Positions 19,777-29,135 of a stretch of DNA of 64,000 bases are shown piece after piece; the stretch's first letter is position 1; each line of letters opens with the position of its first letter. The position numbers and the translations under genes were made by a program. The notes under the pieces were generated by a model. It had not been told where the DNA came from. It ran no database searches and worked only from the letters and a program-made list of their open reading frames with translations. This stretch comes from Holosporaceae bacterium (GTDB taxonomy: Bacteria > Pseudomonadota > Alphaproteobacteria > UBA3830), in NCBI GenBank assembly GCA_031267235.1, contig JAIRZM010000021.1:62001-126000 (forward strand). The letters run 5' to 3'.

Positions 19777-20364
19777 ATGAACGGTGGCTTTTCGGCAAAA
19801 ATTCCCTATGCAAATGCGGAGCTTGTTCCTGTTTTGAGTTCGGAAACTTTGGATTATCATTATGGAAAACATCATGGCGGATATGCTAGCGCTCTGAATT
19901 CTTTGATAATAGAGACAAAGTACGCCCATAAAACGTTGGAGGAAATCATTCTTCAGTCCAGGGGCGTCGATCAAAAGATATTCTCCAATGCCGCTCAGTT
20001 ATATAATCATGATTTTTATTGGAGCTGTCTGAAGGTGTCAAATTGCAAACCGGATAGAAAATTAAAAATACTGGTGGAACGCCAGTTCGGATCGGTGGAA
20101 ACATTTTTGGGTCAGTATGCCTCTTTCGCGCATAATATGTTTGGCAGTGGATGGTGTTGGTTTGTGCAGGAAGGCGAAAGCCTATCTTTTGTTAATACGC
20201 AGAATGCAGAGACTCCCCTTGGCACGAATCAAAGAGCGATTTGCGTAATTGATTTGTGGGAGCATGCCTATTACATTGATTATCGAAACAATCGCGCTGA
20301 ATATATCGATAAGATAACGAAGCAATGTATAAATTGGGAATTCTGCTCTCAGCTGGTTTTGTAA
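19777..20364 (+). CDS. sodB: Iron-type superoxide dismutase
   Basis: Cytoplasmic enzyme converting superoxide to peroxide and oxygen. From the ATG with GGAAGGGAG upstream it has 195 residues. All four metal ligands are visible: His28 in LDYHYGKHHGGY, His in LYNHDFYWSCL, and Asp and His in DLWEHAYYIDYRN. The contexts FGSGWCWFV and NTQNAETPLG resemble Fe or cambialistic enzymes rather than strict Mn-SOD, but metal choice cannot be read with certainty. The last residues are shorter than in E. coli SodB. It is convergent with the hydrolase gene at 20409. Confidence 0.95.
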   Translation: MNGGFSAKIPYANAELVPVLSSETLDYHYGKHHGGYASALNSLIIETKYAHKTLEEIILQSRGVDQKIFSNAAQLYNHDFYWSCLKVSNCKPDRKLKILVERQFGSVETFLGQYASFAHNMFGSGWCWFVQEGESLSFVNTQNAETPLGTNQRAICVIDLWEHAYYIDYRNNRAEYIDKITKQCINWEFCSQLVL

Positions 20365-20408
20365 CGTGTCGTAAAAATCCAGTCACGACATCTTAGCCAG
20401 CGGGTTCT

Positions 20409-21173
20409 TTATTCTAGCGCAATTGACATCTGGTCGTGGGCTGGCCTGACGTTTTCCGGCAAAATTTTCAACAAACTATCGTAGTCCATTGTGGCTCCCA
20501 TGTGGGTAAGAAAAGCTCTGCGTGGCTTCACCTTATTTATCCATTGAAGAGTTAAATCTAGATGAGCGTGTGTTGGAGTTGCGCTTTCTAAAGATGTACA
20601 TTCCACAATCCAAACGTCGAGATTCTTTAGTTTTTTGAAAATTTCATGATTCATGGAGACCACATCCGTGCAGTAGGCAAAATTTCCAATTCTTATGCCT
20701 GTTGATTTGGAGAAACCATGATCCTGCTCGAAGCATATGCCGGATATATCGCCGATCCGAAAATTATCTTCCAGAATATGGGTGGAAATATGTGGCTTAT
20801 AGATATCATACTTGGTTTCTTGAAAAAAATAGCTGAACACTTGATTGATTTCATCCAGCGTATTTTTTCTTGCATAGATAGATAACTTTCTATTTTCTCC
20901 TGAAAATAATGGTCTCAATTCGTTAATGCCAAATGTATGGTCAAAATGTACATGGGTTATTATGACAGCGTCTATTTTTTCCTTACCATAATCTAAAATT
21001 TGCTGGCGGAGATCCGGAGACATGTCAATCAATAGAGAGGTGTTTTCACTTTCTATAATAATAGAAGAACGAGTGCGGCGGTTTTTGAAATTTTTTTTAT
21101 CGCAGTATCCCCAGCCATATCTGAGAGCTGGAACTCCCATGGATGATCCACATCCGAGTACCGTTATTTTCAT
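20409..21173 (-). CDS. PhnP-like metallo-beta-lactamase-fold hydrolase
   Basis: 254 residues from the ATG giving MKITVLGCGSSMGVP; a TTG five codons earlier (21188) is possible. The metal-binding signature VIITHVHFDHTFGI (HxHxDH), the later CTDVVSM and HAHLDLTLQWI, and the final His in FLTHMG identify the two-metal hydrolase fold. The N-terminal GCGSSMGVPALRYGWGYC is typical of the PhnP-like subgroup (cyclic phosphodiesterase-like), which is common in alphaproteobacteria outside phosphonate operons. The precise substrate is unknown. Confidence 0.88.
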   Translation of the reverse strand: MKITVLGCGSSMGVPALRYGWGYCDKKNFKNRRTRSSIIIESENTSLLIDMSPDLRQQILDYGKEKIDAVIITHVHFDHTFGINELRPLFSGENRKLSIYARKNTLDEINQVFSYFFQETKYDIYKPHISTHILEDNFRIGDISGICFEQDHGFSKSTGIRIGNFAYCTDVVSMNHEIFKKLKNLDVWIVECTSLESATPTHAHLDLTLQWINKVKPRRAFLTHMGATMDYDSLLKILPENVRPAHDQMSIALE

Positions 21174-21390
21174 TCGTAAGTCTTTCAAAAATCGCCGTCA
21201 TTTTACAAAAATTATTGGATACGAGGCAAGACGGCATGATTATTTCATCCGGACGCTTCATAAATTTTTTGCAATTTGAAGCGAGAGTTTTAATCCATTC
21301 CTGCACAAAAAATATGGTGCCGACTACAGCTCGGCAGCCACGCGGATCGAGATCCCGACCTTGCTTAAATTTCTCCGAAAAGAAGTCCAA
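21097..21390 (-). CDS. Possible short ORF of unknown function
   Basis: A 97-codon frame beginning at TTG 21390, in the same frame as the regulator that stops 15 bases before it, and overlapping the start of the hydrolase gene. The stretch GRDLDPRGCRAVVGTIFFVQ and EWIKTLASN look protein-like, but there is no ribosome-binding site. It could be a real short gene bridging the two, a remnant, or chance. Confidence 0.25.
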   Translation of the reverse strand: MDFFSEKFKQGRDLDPRGCRAVVGTIFFVQEWIKTLASNCKKFMKRPDEIIMPSCLVSNNFCKMTAIFERLTNENNGTRMWIIHGSSSSQIWLGILR

Positions 21391-21405
21391 GAAAATCTTG
21401 ATAGA

Positions 21406-21840
21406 TTATTCCTCTTCCTTCTTGGAAAGGCTTGTTGAGAAGGCCTTGATTAGATCCAATATTTTTTTTCTCATCGCAGGATTTGAAATTTTATAGTAAG
21501 CCCGCAGTAGCTCGATGGATTCTCTCTTTTTTAGATTATCAAACTCATAGCTGGGAACATTGTCATCTTTTAATGATGAATGGCTATGATACCCTTCAAC
21601 AAAATACGAGAAATCTATGGACAAGGCGCTGGCAATACTATAAAGGGCGCTAGCGCTTATTCTGTTGACTCCTTTTTCATATTTCTGGACTTGTTGAAAC
21701 GTAACTCCGAGATAAGATCCAAGTTTGTCTTGACTTATTCCCAGAGCGGATCTGCGAGATTTCACCTTACTACCTATATAGAAATCTAAATCCATAAAAT
21801 GAGACTTTCCGCCCTTTTTTATTTGCGAATAACCAGCCAT
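21406..21840 (-). CDS. XRE-family transcriptional regulator
   Basis: 144-residue DNA-binding protein with a Cro/CI helix-turn-helix at about residues 28-82 (VKSRRSALGISQDKLGSYLG, QVQKYEKGVNRIS, SIASALSIDFSYF). The C-terminal LLRAYYKISNPAMRKKILDL is the tail shared by a large group of short alphaproteobacterial regulators, some linked to cell-cycle or stationary-phase control. It may start at this ATG or at the internal MDLDFYIG (residue 16). Its target is unknown; the long upstream gap would allow autoregulation. Confidence 0.9.
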   Translation of the reverse strand: MAGYSQIKKGGKSHFMDLDFYIGSKVKSRRSALGISQDKLGSYLGVTFQQVQKYEKGVNRISASALYSIASALSIDFSYFVEGYHSHSSLKDDNVPSYEFDNLKKRESIELLRAYYKISNPAMRKKILDLIKAFSTSLSKKEEE

Positions 21841-22549
21841 TTAAACTCCTTAATACATCTACCAAAACAAAAGCCATTTTATTATAAGGTAAAAAAATAA
21901 ATTTTCAATTTGAAAAGCGTGGCTCCGATAAACAAAATTTCATTTTCTTGAAAATAGCGTGATATATGAGGCAATACGGCGAGCATCGGGCCGGCAATGA
22001 TCTGTCTTTTTGAATAATTTTTTTACAACTTCTGATGCGCATATGCATTGCCTTGTCAATAAAATTATTATCACTAGAAGAAATTTCGGCCGCAAAAATT
22101 GCCAAGTTTCGCAATGGTCTGTTTTTTATCTTTTTTGGTAGCATAAAGCGGCGCAAAATCCAATGCAGAGGAGGGTATTTCCATCGTAAAATTTTAAAAA
22201 ATCTTGCAATAACGTTGTATTAAAAACAACTTTTTATTAAACCTTTAGTTGCGTAGCGGTTTTCCGTAGTCAATAACAGAAATTTCTAAAAATTTATCAA
22301 CTGAACCCATCATACCACTGCAATCTTCTATTGGCCTAAAATTTAAAAGAGACTGCTGTATATAATGATCCGAGCAGCGGCTCCGACAAAAGTCTATGGC
22401 GAAAAATATCCATTGGGCGGCAGTCTCTGATGGGTTCTATTATCTTTGCTTGCCAATCCAGCTATAATCCAGTGCAGGCGAGATAATATGGAAAAATAAT
22501 CTTTATTCGCATATACTGCCGCCGTCGGTTTAGTTCTAGGAATCCTCAG
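21841..22549. other. 709-base region without a supported gene
   Basis: Divergent gap between the XRE regulator and alaS. A hairpin GTTGT/ACAAC at 22214-22230 with a T-run after it looks like a plus-strand terminator, yet no clear plus-strand gene precedes it. An inverted repeat and a TATAAT near 22350-22430 are listed separately. A minus-strand frame at 21905-22156 has no ribosome-binding site and no recognisable motif. A non-coding RNA between about 21900 and 22235 is possible but unproven. Confidence 0.5.
22348..22428 (+). promoter_or_regulatory. Inverted repeat with TATAAT upstream of alaS
   Basis: AGAGACTGCTG at 22348-22358 is complementary, with one wobble, to CGGCAGTCTCT at 22418-22428. 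Between them lie two smaller hairpins (GAGC/GCTC and ATGG/CCAT), giving a three-way-junction shape. A perfect TATAAT at 22361-22366 sits inside, so either the element is transcribed from further upstream as a leader or small RNA, or the arms are operator half-sites around the alaS promoter. Confidence 0.4.
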
Positions 22550-25141
22550 ATGCTTACATCGGACATTCGGCGCAGCTTTTTGAAATTTTTCCAGCATCAT
22601 GGCCATGAGCTCTTGGAATCCAGTTCTGTAACTCCGCAAAATGATCCTAGTCTTTTGTTTGCCAATGCCGGTATGGTGCAATTCAAAAACGTATTCTTAG
22701 GACTAGAAACACGCGGATATAAGCGCGCCGTAACAGCTCAAAAATGCATCAGAGCCGGAGGTAAGCATAACGACCTAGATCAGGTGGGATTTACGGCTCG
22801 CCATCATACATTCTTCGAGATGTTGGGAAATTTTTCATTTGGAGATTATTTTAAAGAGGAAGCGATAGATTTCGCCTGGTGTTTTCTAACCAAGGAGTTG
22901 GGGCTTTCAAGAGATAGGTTGCTGGTGACTGTTTTTCACCTGGATGAGGTAGCGAAGCAGGTTTGGGAAAAAGTCGCTCCCGGAGTCATGATTATTCCCA
23001 TTTCCACCACGGATAACTTCTGGTCCATGGGCGACGTAGGTCCTTGCGGTCCATGCTCGGAAATTTTCTACGATCTTGGCGATGATGTGGCCGGAGGTAT
23101 GCCTGGCACGCCGGAAGAGAGCGGTGATCGTTACATGGAAATTTGGAACATTGTTTTTATGCAGTTTGAGCAGAAGAAGAATGGCGAGAGAGAGCCGCTG
23201 GGGAAGCAATCCATTGATACCGGCATGGGGCTGGAGAGGATAGCTTCGATTATGCAGGGCAAAAAGGACAATTATCTCATTGATTTGTTTGAAAATATTA
23301 TGGAGCGGATAAAAAGGATTTCCGCTACAGATTACGAAAACACCTATCCGTCCTACAAGGTAATCGCCGACCATATTCGTTCTATTTCATTTTTGATAGC
23401 TGATGGAGTAGTTCCCAGCAATGAAGGTCGGGGCTATGTTCTGCGGCGTATCCTTCGAAGGGCGATGCGCCATGGAAGTTTGATATGCATAGAGAAGCCG
23501 TTCCTGTTTGATCTATCGAATGTGCTTGTCGATGTCATGAAGGACGCATATCCAGAATTAGAAAAAGCTAGGGCGGTAATTGCTTCAACGATTCTAAGGG
23601 AAGAGGAGAATTTTCTAGAAACTCTGGAGCGTGGGCTGAAAATCCTGCAGGCTGACGCTAAAACTATTCCTTTCGGAGGGATTTTGAACGGCGAGAAGGC
23701 ATTCAAACTCTATGATACCTATGGTTTCCCTCTTGATCTTACTCAGGATATTCTAAAATCAGAAAATATAAGCGTGGATACTGCTGGATTTGAAAAATCT
23801 CTTCAAGAGCAGCAGAGCAGAAGCAAGTGGACCGGATCGGGAGAAACGAAGGAGGAAGAAATTTGGCATGCGCTCCGGGAAAAACTTGAATGCGCCGAGT
23901 TTTGTGGCTATGAGAAGGTTGAAGATAGGAGCGATATTCTGGTCATTGTCCAAAATAGTGTCGAAATTTCTTCGCTATCTGCCGGAAAGGCGTTTCTGGT
24001 AACCAGATCAACTCCATTTTACGCTGAGTGCGGAGGACAATGCGGCGATACTGGGCTTCTGGAAACTTCCACTGGAGTTTTCAGGGTTATCAATACGTTA
24101 AAATTCTGCGACGCTGTCGTCGCTCATGAGGGAGAGCTAATTTCAGGAAATTTAAAGATTCATGACGAAGCGCATTTGAAAATAGACTATGCTAGGCGCC
24201 AGAAGATCATGGCTAATCATACGGCGACTCATTTGCTCCAAGCTGCTCTTAGATCTGCACTGGGCGATCATGTGGTGCAGCGGGGGTCGTCTCTCAATGA
24301 GAACAGATTGCGACTGGATTTTTCGCATGGATCGGCAATTTCTCCCGATAATTTGCTAAAAATAGAGGCAATGGTCAACGAATGGATTTTTCAAAATCTA
24401 GATGTGGTGAGCAAAACAATGCCCAAAAATGATGCCATTGCGGCTGGAGCCATGGCGCTGTTCGGAGAAAAGTACAGTGATTTTGTAAGAACGGTGCGCG
24501 TTGGCAACGGAGAATCCTTTGAACTGTGTGGCGGAACGCATGTATCAGCGACGGGAAAAATTGGAGTGTTTAAAATACTATCGGAAGCTAGCATTGGATC
24601 CGGTATAAGAAGAATCGAAGCCCTAACCGGAAGAAAAGCACTGGAATATTTTGAAGAAATTGAAGAATCTATAAACAAATTGTCTGAAAAATTGAAATGC
24701 GGCAAATCTGAGGTGGTCCTCAAAGTTGATGATTTATTGGGGAAATTAAAACAGAAAAATCACGAAATTTCAATCTACAAGCAAAATTTTGCCCTGGAAA
24801 AAATGCAGGTAACTGCCAAAAATGGTTTAACTATTTGTTCTTTAACGGTTTCGGATTTTAGTGTTGACGAATTGCGTTCACTGAATGACGTGATCAGATC
24901 AAAAGATCCTTCAGCTATAGTTATTATTCTAGGGCAGAACGACGATAAGATTTCCCTTCTGGTGAGTGTCGGGAAAGATTTACAGAATAGATACAATGCC
25001 GGACAAATTCTTAAGGTTGGTCTTGGGCCATTAAATGGGAATGGAGGAGGGAGCGCTGCTCTAGCTCAGGGAGGCGGAACTAAAAAATCAGGCATTTCCA
25101 GCGCAATGGAATGCATGCATGATGCGATTTATGCCATATGA
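22550..25141 (+). CDS. alaS: Alanyl-tRNA synthetase
   Basis: Charges tRNA-Ala and edits mischarged Ser or Gly. The 863-residue protein has the class II catalytic core at the N-terminus (FFQHHGHELLESSSVTP, FANAGMVQFKNVFLG, CIRAGGKHNDLDQVG), the editing site HTATHLLQAAL and CGGTHVSATG, and the C-Ala domain with the glycine-rich NGNGGGSAALAQGGG. TAGGAA lies about 8 bases before the ATG. Length is normal. It overlaps the next gene by 4 bases (ATGA). Confidence 0.98.
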   Translation: MLTSDIRRSFLKFFQHHGHELLESSSVTPQNDPSLLFANAGMVQFKNVFLGLETRGYKRAVTAQKCIRAGGKHNDLDQVGFTARHHTFFEMLGNFSFGDYFKEEAIDFAWCFLTKELGLSRDRLLVTVFHLDEVAKQVWEKVAPGVMIIPISTTDNFWSMGDVGPCGPCSEIFYDLGDDVAGGMPGTPEESGDRYMEIWNIVFMQFEQKKNGEREPLGKQSIDTGMGLERIASIMQGKKDNYLIDLFENIMERIKRISATDYENTYPSYKVIADHIRSISFLIADGVVPSNEGRGYVLRRILRRAMRHGSLICIEKPFLFDLSNVLVDVMKDAYPELEKARAVIASTILREEENFLETLERGLKILQADAKTIPFGGILNGEKAFKLYDTYGFPLDLTQDILKSENISVDTAGFEKSLQEQQSRSKWTGSGETKEEEIWHALREKLECAEFCGYEKVEDRSDILVIVQNSVEISSLSAGKAFLVTRSTPFYAECGGQCGDTGLLETSTGVFRVINTLKFCDAVVAHEGELISGNLKIHDEAHLKIDYARRQKIMANHTATHLLQAALRSALGDHVVQRGSSLNENRLRLDFSHGSAISPDNLLKIEAMVNEWIFQNLDVVSKTMPKNDAIAAGAMALFGEKYSDFVRTVRVGNGESFELCGGTHVSATGKIGVFKILSEASIGSGIRRIEALTGRKALEYFEEIEESINKLSEKLKCGKSEVVLKVDDLLGKLKQKNHEISIYKQNFALEKMQVTAKNGLTICSLTVSDFSVDELRSLNDVIRSKDPSAIVIILGQNDDKISLLVSVGKDLQNRYNAGQILKVGLGPLNGNGGGSAALAQGGGTKKSGISSAMECMHDAIYAI

Positions 25142-26025
25142 AACATGTGGTTACAGACGATGAAGACTATTCTAGAGCAGACAAAATAATAAAAAACATA
25201 TGTAACGATGCGAGTCATGCCTTTGTGCAGAAGCTGTTTCGCCAAAAAAGGATAAAATGCAGTCGCGGAAAAATTTCCGCTTCAGATCGGCTTTGCGCCG
25301 GAGATATTTTGGAAATTTTTGCTGATCTATCAATTGAGAAGAAAAAAGATCCGCTGCGCGATGAAAAACTTTTTCATCAATTGCAGCGCATGATTATATT
25401 TGAAAATAAAGATTTTTTCGCTCTGAATAAGCCTGCTAGATTGGCAGTTCAGTCCGGAGCAAAAATTTCCATGTGCGTGGATACTTTTATAAAATCGCAT
25501 CCGCAAGGCGAGTGTCGCCTAGTTCATCGTCTGGACATGAATACGTCCGGCGTTTTGTTGATTGCCAAAAGTCAGAAATCAGCTCAAAAACTTACGAAAT
25601 TATTTCGAGAGGGAAAAATTCAGAAAACCTATCTCGCGATTGTGGATGGGAAAATAACAGACCGCGGCGCAATTGAAAATTTTTTAACAAAATCCTTTCG
25701 TGGAAACGAAGAGAAGATGCAAGTTTCAGACGTTGGCCAAAAAGCTATTACCGAGTATAATCCATTGAAAACGATTGGTCGCTATACATTGCTGGAGTTG
25801 AATCCACTCACGGGACGCAAACATCAATTGCGAGTGCATTGTGCCGACGTTTTAAAAGCGCCGATTCTTGGAGATAAAAAATATAATCCACGACTGATGC
25901 ACCGAGAATTGTTTCTGCATGCTTACAAATTACGTATTCAAGAGCTAGGGGTAGAAATAAGCGCTGAAATCCCTGTATATTTCCAAAAACTTTTGAATGA
26001 TGCGCCGGTCATCGATCAATCGTAA
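25138..26025 (+). CDS. rluC: RluA-family 23S rRNA pseudouridine synthase (RluC-like)
   Basis: Isomerises uridines to pseudouridine in rRNA. The 295 residues show an N-terminal S4 RNA-binding domain (about 13-70) and the catalytic motif LVHRLDMNTSGVLLIAKS, whose Asp is the family nucleophile, then QKTYLAIVDG and LTGRKHQLRVH near the end. RluC and RluD cannot be separated safely by eye. It is translationally coupled to alaS and its 3' end overlaps fabD convergently by 10 bases. Confidence 0.9.
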   Translation: MKHVVTDDEDYSRADKIIKNICNDASHAFVQKLFRQKRIKCSRGKISASDRLCAGDILEIFADLSIEKKKDPLRDEKLFHQLQRMIIFENKDFFALNKPARLAVQSGAKISMCVDTFIKSHPQGECRLVHRLDMNTSGVLLIAKSQKSAQKLTKLFREGKIQKTYLAIVDGKITDRGAIENFLTKSFRGNEEKMQVSDVGQKAITEYNPLKTIGRYTLLELNPLTGRKHQLRVHCADVLKAPILGDKKYNPRLMHRELFLHAYKLRIQELGVEISAEIPVYFQKLLNDAPVIDQS

Positions 26026-26948
26026 TTTTTTGCAAAATTTTCCAGCGATTCCAGAGAATTAATATTGACGAGCTTCCAATGAGGCATTGTTCTTTTTGCC
26101 AAGCCCGTCAGAATTTTTCCAGGTCCAATTTCTAGACAATAGGAAACGTAGTTGGCATCGGCAAACAGCAAACTTTCTCTCCACCTTACCATCTCGGTGA
26201 GCTGTCGCAGAAGTAATTCTTTGAAATTATTAGTTTCTGCTCTCGCCGTAACATTGGAGATGATTGGCTTAGCAGGCTTTTGAAAATGGACGCCTTCCAG
26301 CGCCACTGACATGGAATCAACTGCTTTTGCCATTAGCTTACTATGAAATGGCCCACTTACTTCGAGTAATTTTGCCATTTTGGCGTTTGAAGCCAGAGAT
26401 TTCTCCATAGCTTTTTCCACCGCTGCCGAAGATCCACTGATTACAATCTGTCCGGCCGAGTTATCATTGGCTATTTGCACAATTTCTTGGCTACTGGAAC
26501 ATTCAGCAACGATATTTTTCAGAACGTCTAAATCCAATCCAATAATTGCGGCCATGGCTCCGCCATTGGGATGTGCGTTTGCCATAGCGTTTCCTCGAAT
26601 TTTCAAGACTTTAGCCGCCTCTCCGAGAGAAATTACACCGCTGGCACACAGCGCAGAATACTCTCCCAAAGAATGTCCGGCAAAAAAACTAGCTTTTGAG
26701 CCAATGTTGCAGCCAAATTCCTTTTCTAAAACGCGCAGCAGAGCCACACTAACCGTCATCAGCGCTGGCTGAGCATTTTGGGTCATTTTTAATTCTTCTT
26801 CGGTTCCCTGGAAGATTACCTGCGACAATTTCTGGGAAATTGCGTCATCCACTTCCTGGAAAACTCCGCGAGCAGACGGGAAGACGTCGTACACGTCCTT
26901 TCCCATTCCTACGTTCTGAGCTCCCTGACCAGGAAACACAATTAGCAT
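26016..26948 (-). CDS. fabD: Malonyl-CoA:ACP transacylase
   Basis: Loads malonate onto acyl carrier protein for fatty acid synthesis. The 310-residue product has PGQGAQNVGMGKDV at the start, the nucleophile Ser93 in FAGHSLGEYSAL, the substrate-binding Arg in KIRGNAMA and the catalytic His in SGPFHSKLM. GGAGAAAG precedes the ATG. No other fab gene is adjacent, so it is uncoupled from the common fabH-fabD-fabG-acpP order. The porin gene, read in the same direction, ends upstream of it. Confidence 0.97.
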   Translation of the reverse strand: MLIVFPGQGAQNVGMGKDVYDVFPSARGVFQEVDDAISQKLSQVIFQGTEEELKMTQNAQPALMTVSVALLRVLEKEFGCNIGSKASFFAGHSLGEYSALCASGVISLGEAAKVLKIRGNAMANAHPNGGAMAAIIGLDLDVLKNIVAECSSSQEIVQIANDNSAGQIVISGSSAAVEKAMEKSLASNAKMAKLLEVSGPFHSKLMAKAVDSMSVALEGVHFQKPAKPIISNVTARAETNNFKELLLRQLTEMVRWRESLLFADANYVSYCLEIGPGKILTGLAKRTMPHWKLVNINSLESLENFAKNYD

Positions 26949-26981
26949 AACTTTCTCCGGATTATCGCTGGGCGAGCATGT

Positions 26982-28301
26982 TTAGAAATTAAATTTCATG
27001 CCCACTAGCACAGCGTTAGCTCTGTTTTTGTCAACCACAGGCTGTTCGCTGGCTTTGGCATAGGCGAGAGCTCTAGCACAAGTGGAAGTGCTGATGTTAT
27101 CATATTCCACGTACAAACTTAGCGCTCTATTAAAGTTATATTGAGCGGCAATGGTAATGATATCGGCTTTGGCCTTCTCGTTGCCGGAAAATTTTACTTC
27201 GGATTTAAAATACCCTGCGGAAATTTCTAGCTTATCAAAAGCATAGGCTAGACCTATGGAGTATATCTTGCCAGCGTCGGCATCACTTTTTATGCCAACG
27301 TCCGGATCGCTAATCTTATATTCTCTGTTCGGGTCAAATGATGAGATTTCCTGAGTGGCATGCTTTGCGGGTAGCATAGATTTGCCATTATCTGCATATC
27401 CAAGAGATATTTTGAGGTCTTTGTATCCAAAAAGTGCTCCGATGTTATAGGCGCGTACGTTGCGTACCTCTGCATTATTGCTAGAGCAACCTGATTTGCC
27501 TTTTCCAAACCATCCCGTAAGCGAAAGCTTCGCATTAAAATCGTCAGGAGCGCCCCATTCGTAGGCAATACCTCCGGTAACGATATTTTTTGAATAGGCC
27601 GAGCAGCTGGCAAAATTCTCCTTTCCAAAAGGATTATCAATCTCTTTCTCATGACTTGTTTTGAACAAGTTTACGTCGCGACTGTCTAGGGTAAATGACA
27701 ATCCTGCCGAAAATCCTGCCATGATAGGCGACAGCCAAAAAACTTTTGCGGCATTATCGTCGTCGAACGCAAAGTCGGTGCTGACAATCGATCCAGAAGA
27801 CGCATTGTAGAAGCAGTGGAGATTCCCGCTTCCAGCTCCTTTATAGGCAACCAAAACTTTGTCTCCGCAGATGCTGAATTCATCTGCCGCTGTATTCGTA
27901 TAACCAAATTTGATTAGGCCGAGAAAATCAGACTCCGCAAATAAAAATGATGAATCCAGTATGGCTCGTCCGGATTTTATTATTCCAGATCTGGTCTTCG
28001 CTCCCATTTCACAACCAAACCCATAGCCGTTATATTTTTGCAGATATTTTAAATTTATATCTCCCTGCAAAGATGCAACAGAACCATCCTTATCTCTCTT
28101 TTCCTTTTGATTTATAAACGTAGTGCTAAAATTCAGATTGCCGTCAAAGCGCAAATTCATATCTAGGTCAGCTTCCAGGAGATGTCTGGTAACTATCTCA
28201 TTCACCAGTTCGTCGTCGTTAAATGCACCTTTGTCATAATCGCCTGCTTCCAGCGAGCCAATAAAAAAAATGGACGACCAAAAACACATTTTCTTAAACA
28301 C
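26982..28301 (-). CDS. Outer-membrane porin
   Basis: 439-residue predicted beta-barrel starting at GTG with AGGAG 6 bases upstream. A signal peptide occupies about residues 1-18 (cleavage near LEAGD), followed by an acidic segment (about 20-45) and then alternating amphipathic strands with the porin-like NLRFDGNLNFSTTF, GLIKFGYTNTAADEF and repeated Y-x-F/Y-x pairs. The C-terminus ends VGMKFNF, with the terminal Phe used for BAM recognition. The fold resembles Gram-negative general porins (16-stranded family), but pore specificity cannot be deduced. It is divergent from pgsA. Confidence 0.88.
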   Translation of the reverse strand: MFKKMCFWSSIFFIGSLEAGDYDKGAFNDDELVNEIVTRHLLEADLDMNLRFDGNLNFSTTFINQKEKRDKDGSVASLQGDINLKYLQKYNGYGFGCEMGAKTRSGIIKSGRAILDSSFLFAESDFLGLIKFGYTNTAADEFSICGDKVLVAYKGAGSGNLHCFYNASSGSIVSTDFAFDDDNAAKVFWLSPIMAGFSAGLSFTLDSRDVNLFKTSHEKEIDNPFGKENFASCSAYSKNIVTGGIAYEWGAPDDFNAKLSLTGWFGKGKSGCSSNNAEVRNVRAYNIGALFGYKDLKISLGYADNGKSMLPAKHATQEISSFDPNREYKISDPDVGIKSDADAGKIYSIGLAYAFDKLEISAGYFKSEVKFSGNEKAKADIITIAAQYNFNRALSLYVEYDNISTSTCARALAYAKASEQPVVDKNRANAVLVGMKFNF

Positions 28302-28484
28302 ATTAACTCCTATTTTGAGGCCGAGTGTAGCAAATATTAAATTTAAAGACTATCGCTAAAAACAATGACGTATCATAACCATAATATCATTAAAATTGCG
28401 TTAACCCTAAAAAACTGTCTTCCATAGTTTTTCATTTTCATTGTTTTATGGTATCATCAACTGCGCATACTGCAGAGTGTTATT

Positions 28485-29036
28485 GTGCTTCCTAATTTGC
28501 TGACTCTATCAAGAATTTTTTCGATTCCATTCATCGTTGGGTGCTTTTATGTGGAAGGATTTTGGGCTCATCTTACGGCTACTGTTCTTTTTGTAGTCGC
28601 TTGTATTACGGATTTTTTTGATGGGTATTTGGCTCGAGAATGGGAGCAAGTCTCTTTGTTCGGGCGTTTTTTGGACCCTGTGGCTGACAAATTGCTCGTT
28701 TCTACAATTTTGTTGATGCTGTCCGGAACCGGATCTATTTCTGGAATACATTTGATAGGAGCTGCCATAATATTGGCAAGAGAGATTATCGTTTCCGGTC
28801 TTCGGCAGTTTATGTCGGAGATGCAAATGCGTGTGCCAGTGACGAAGTACGCCAAATGGAAAACTGCCATGCAAATGATTTCTATCTCTTGTTTGCTGTC
28901 TTCCGCTATGTTTCCGGACATTGTTTTGCTGAAAAAAACTGGCATTGTACTTCTGTGGTTGGCGGTTGTGATGACTGTCTTTACCGGCGCTAGATATTTG
29001 AGGTTTGGAATAGTTAGAGTGGCAGAATTCCCATGA
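28485..29036 (+). CDS. pgsA: Phosphatidylglycerophosphate synthase
   Basis: Inner-membrane enzyme making phosphatidylglycerophosphate from CDP-diacylglycerol and glycerol-3-phosphate. The 183-residue protein has the CDP-alcohol phosphotransferase motif in DFFDGYLAREWEQ followed by GRFLDPVADK (DGx2ARx8Gx3Dx3D complete) and about five membrane helices. It starts PNLLTLSRIFSIPF, typical of PgsA, from a GTG. The opposite strand carries a long open frame that I regard as a shadow. Confidence 0.96.
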   Translation: MLPNLLTLSRIFSIPFIVGCFYVEGFWAHLTATVLFVVACITDFFDGYLAREWEQVSLFGRFLDPVADKLLVSTILLMLSGTGSISGIHLIGAAIILAREIIVSGLRQFMSEMQMRVPVTKYAKWKTAMQMISISCLLSSAMFPDIVLLKKTGIVLLWLAVVMTVFTGARYLRFGIVRVAEFP

Positions 29037-29135
29037 ACTAGAAGATCATTGCATACATTTCCAGTTTGAAGTGATTCGTAGTGGGGATAGCCATTCGATT
29101 GTGTTATTATCTCCGTATTTTGGAGAAGTAGTTTT

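Noticed and set aside
21310..21365. tRNA-like GC-rich segment
   Set aside because: The short stems do not form a cloverleaf and there is no T-loop.
21905..22156. 83-codon minus-strand frame in the gap before alaS
   Set aside because: No ribosome-binding site, TTG start and no recognisable motif.
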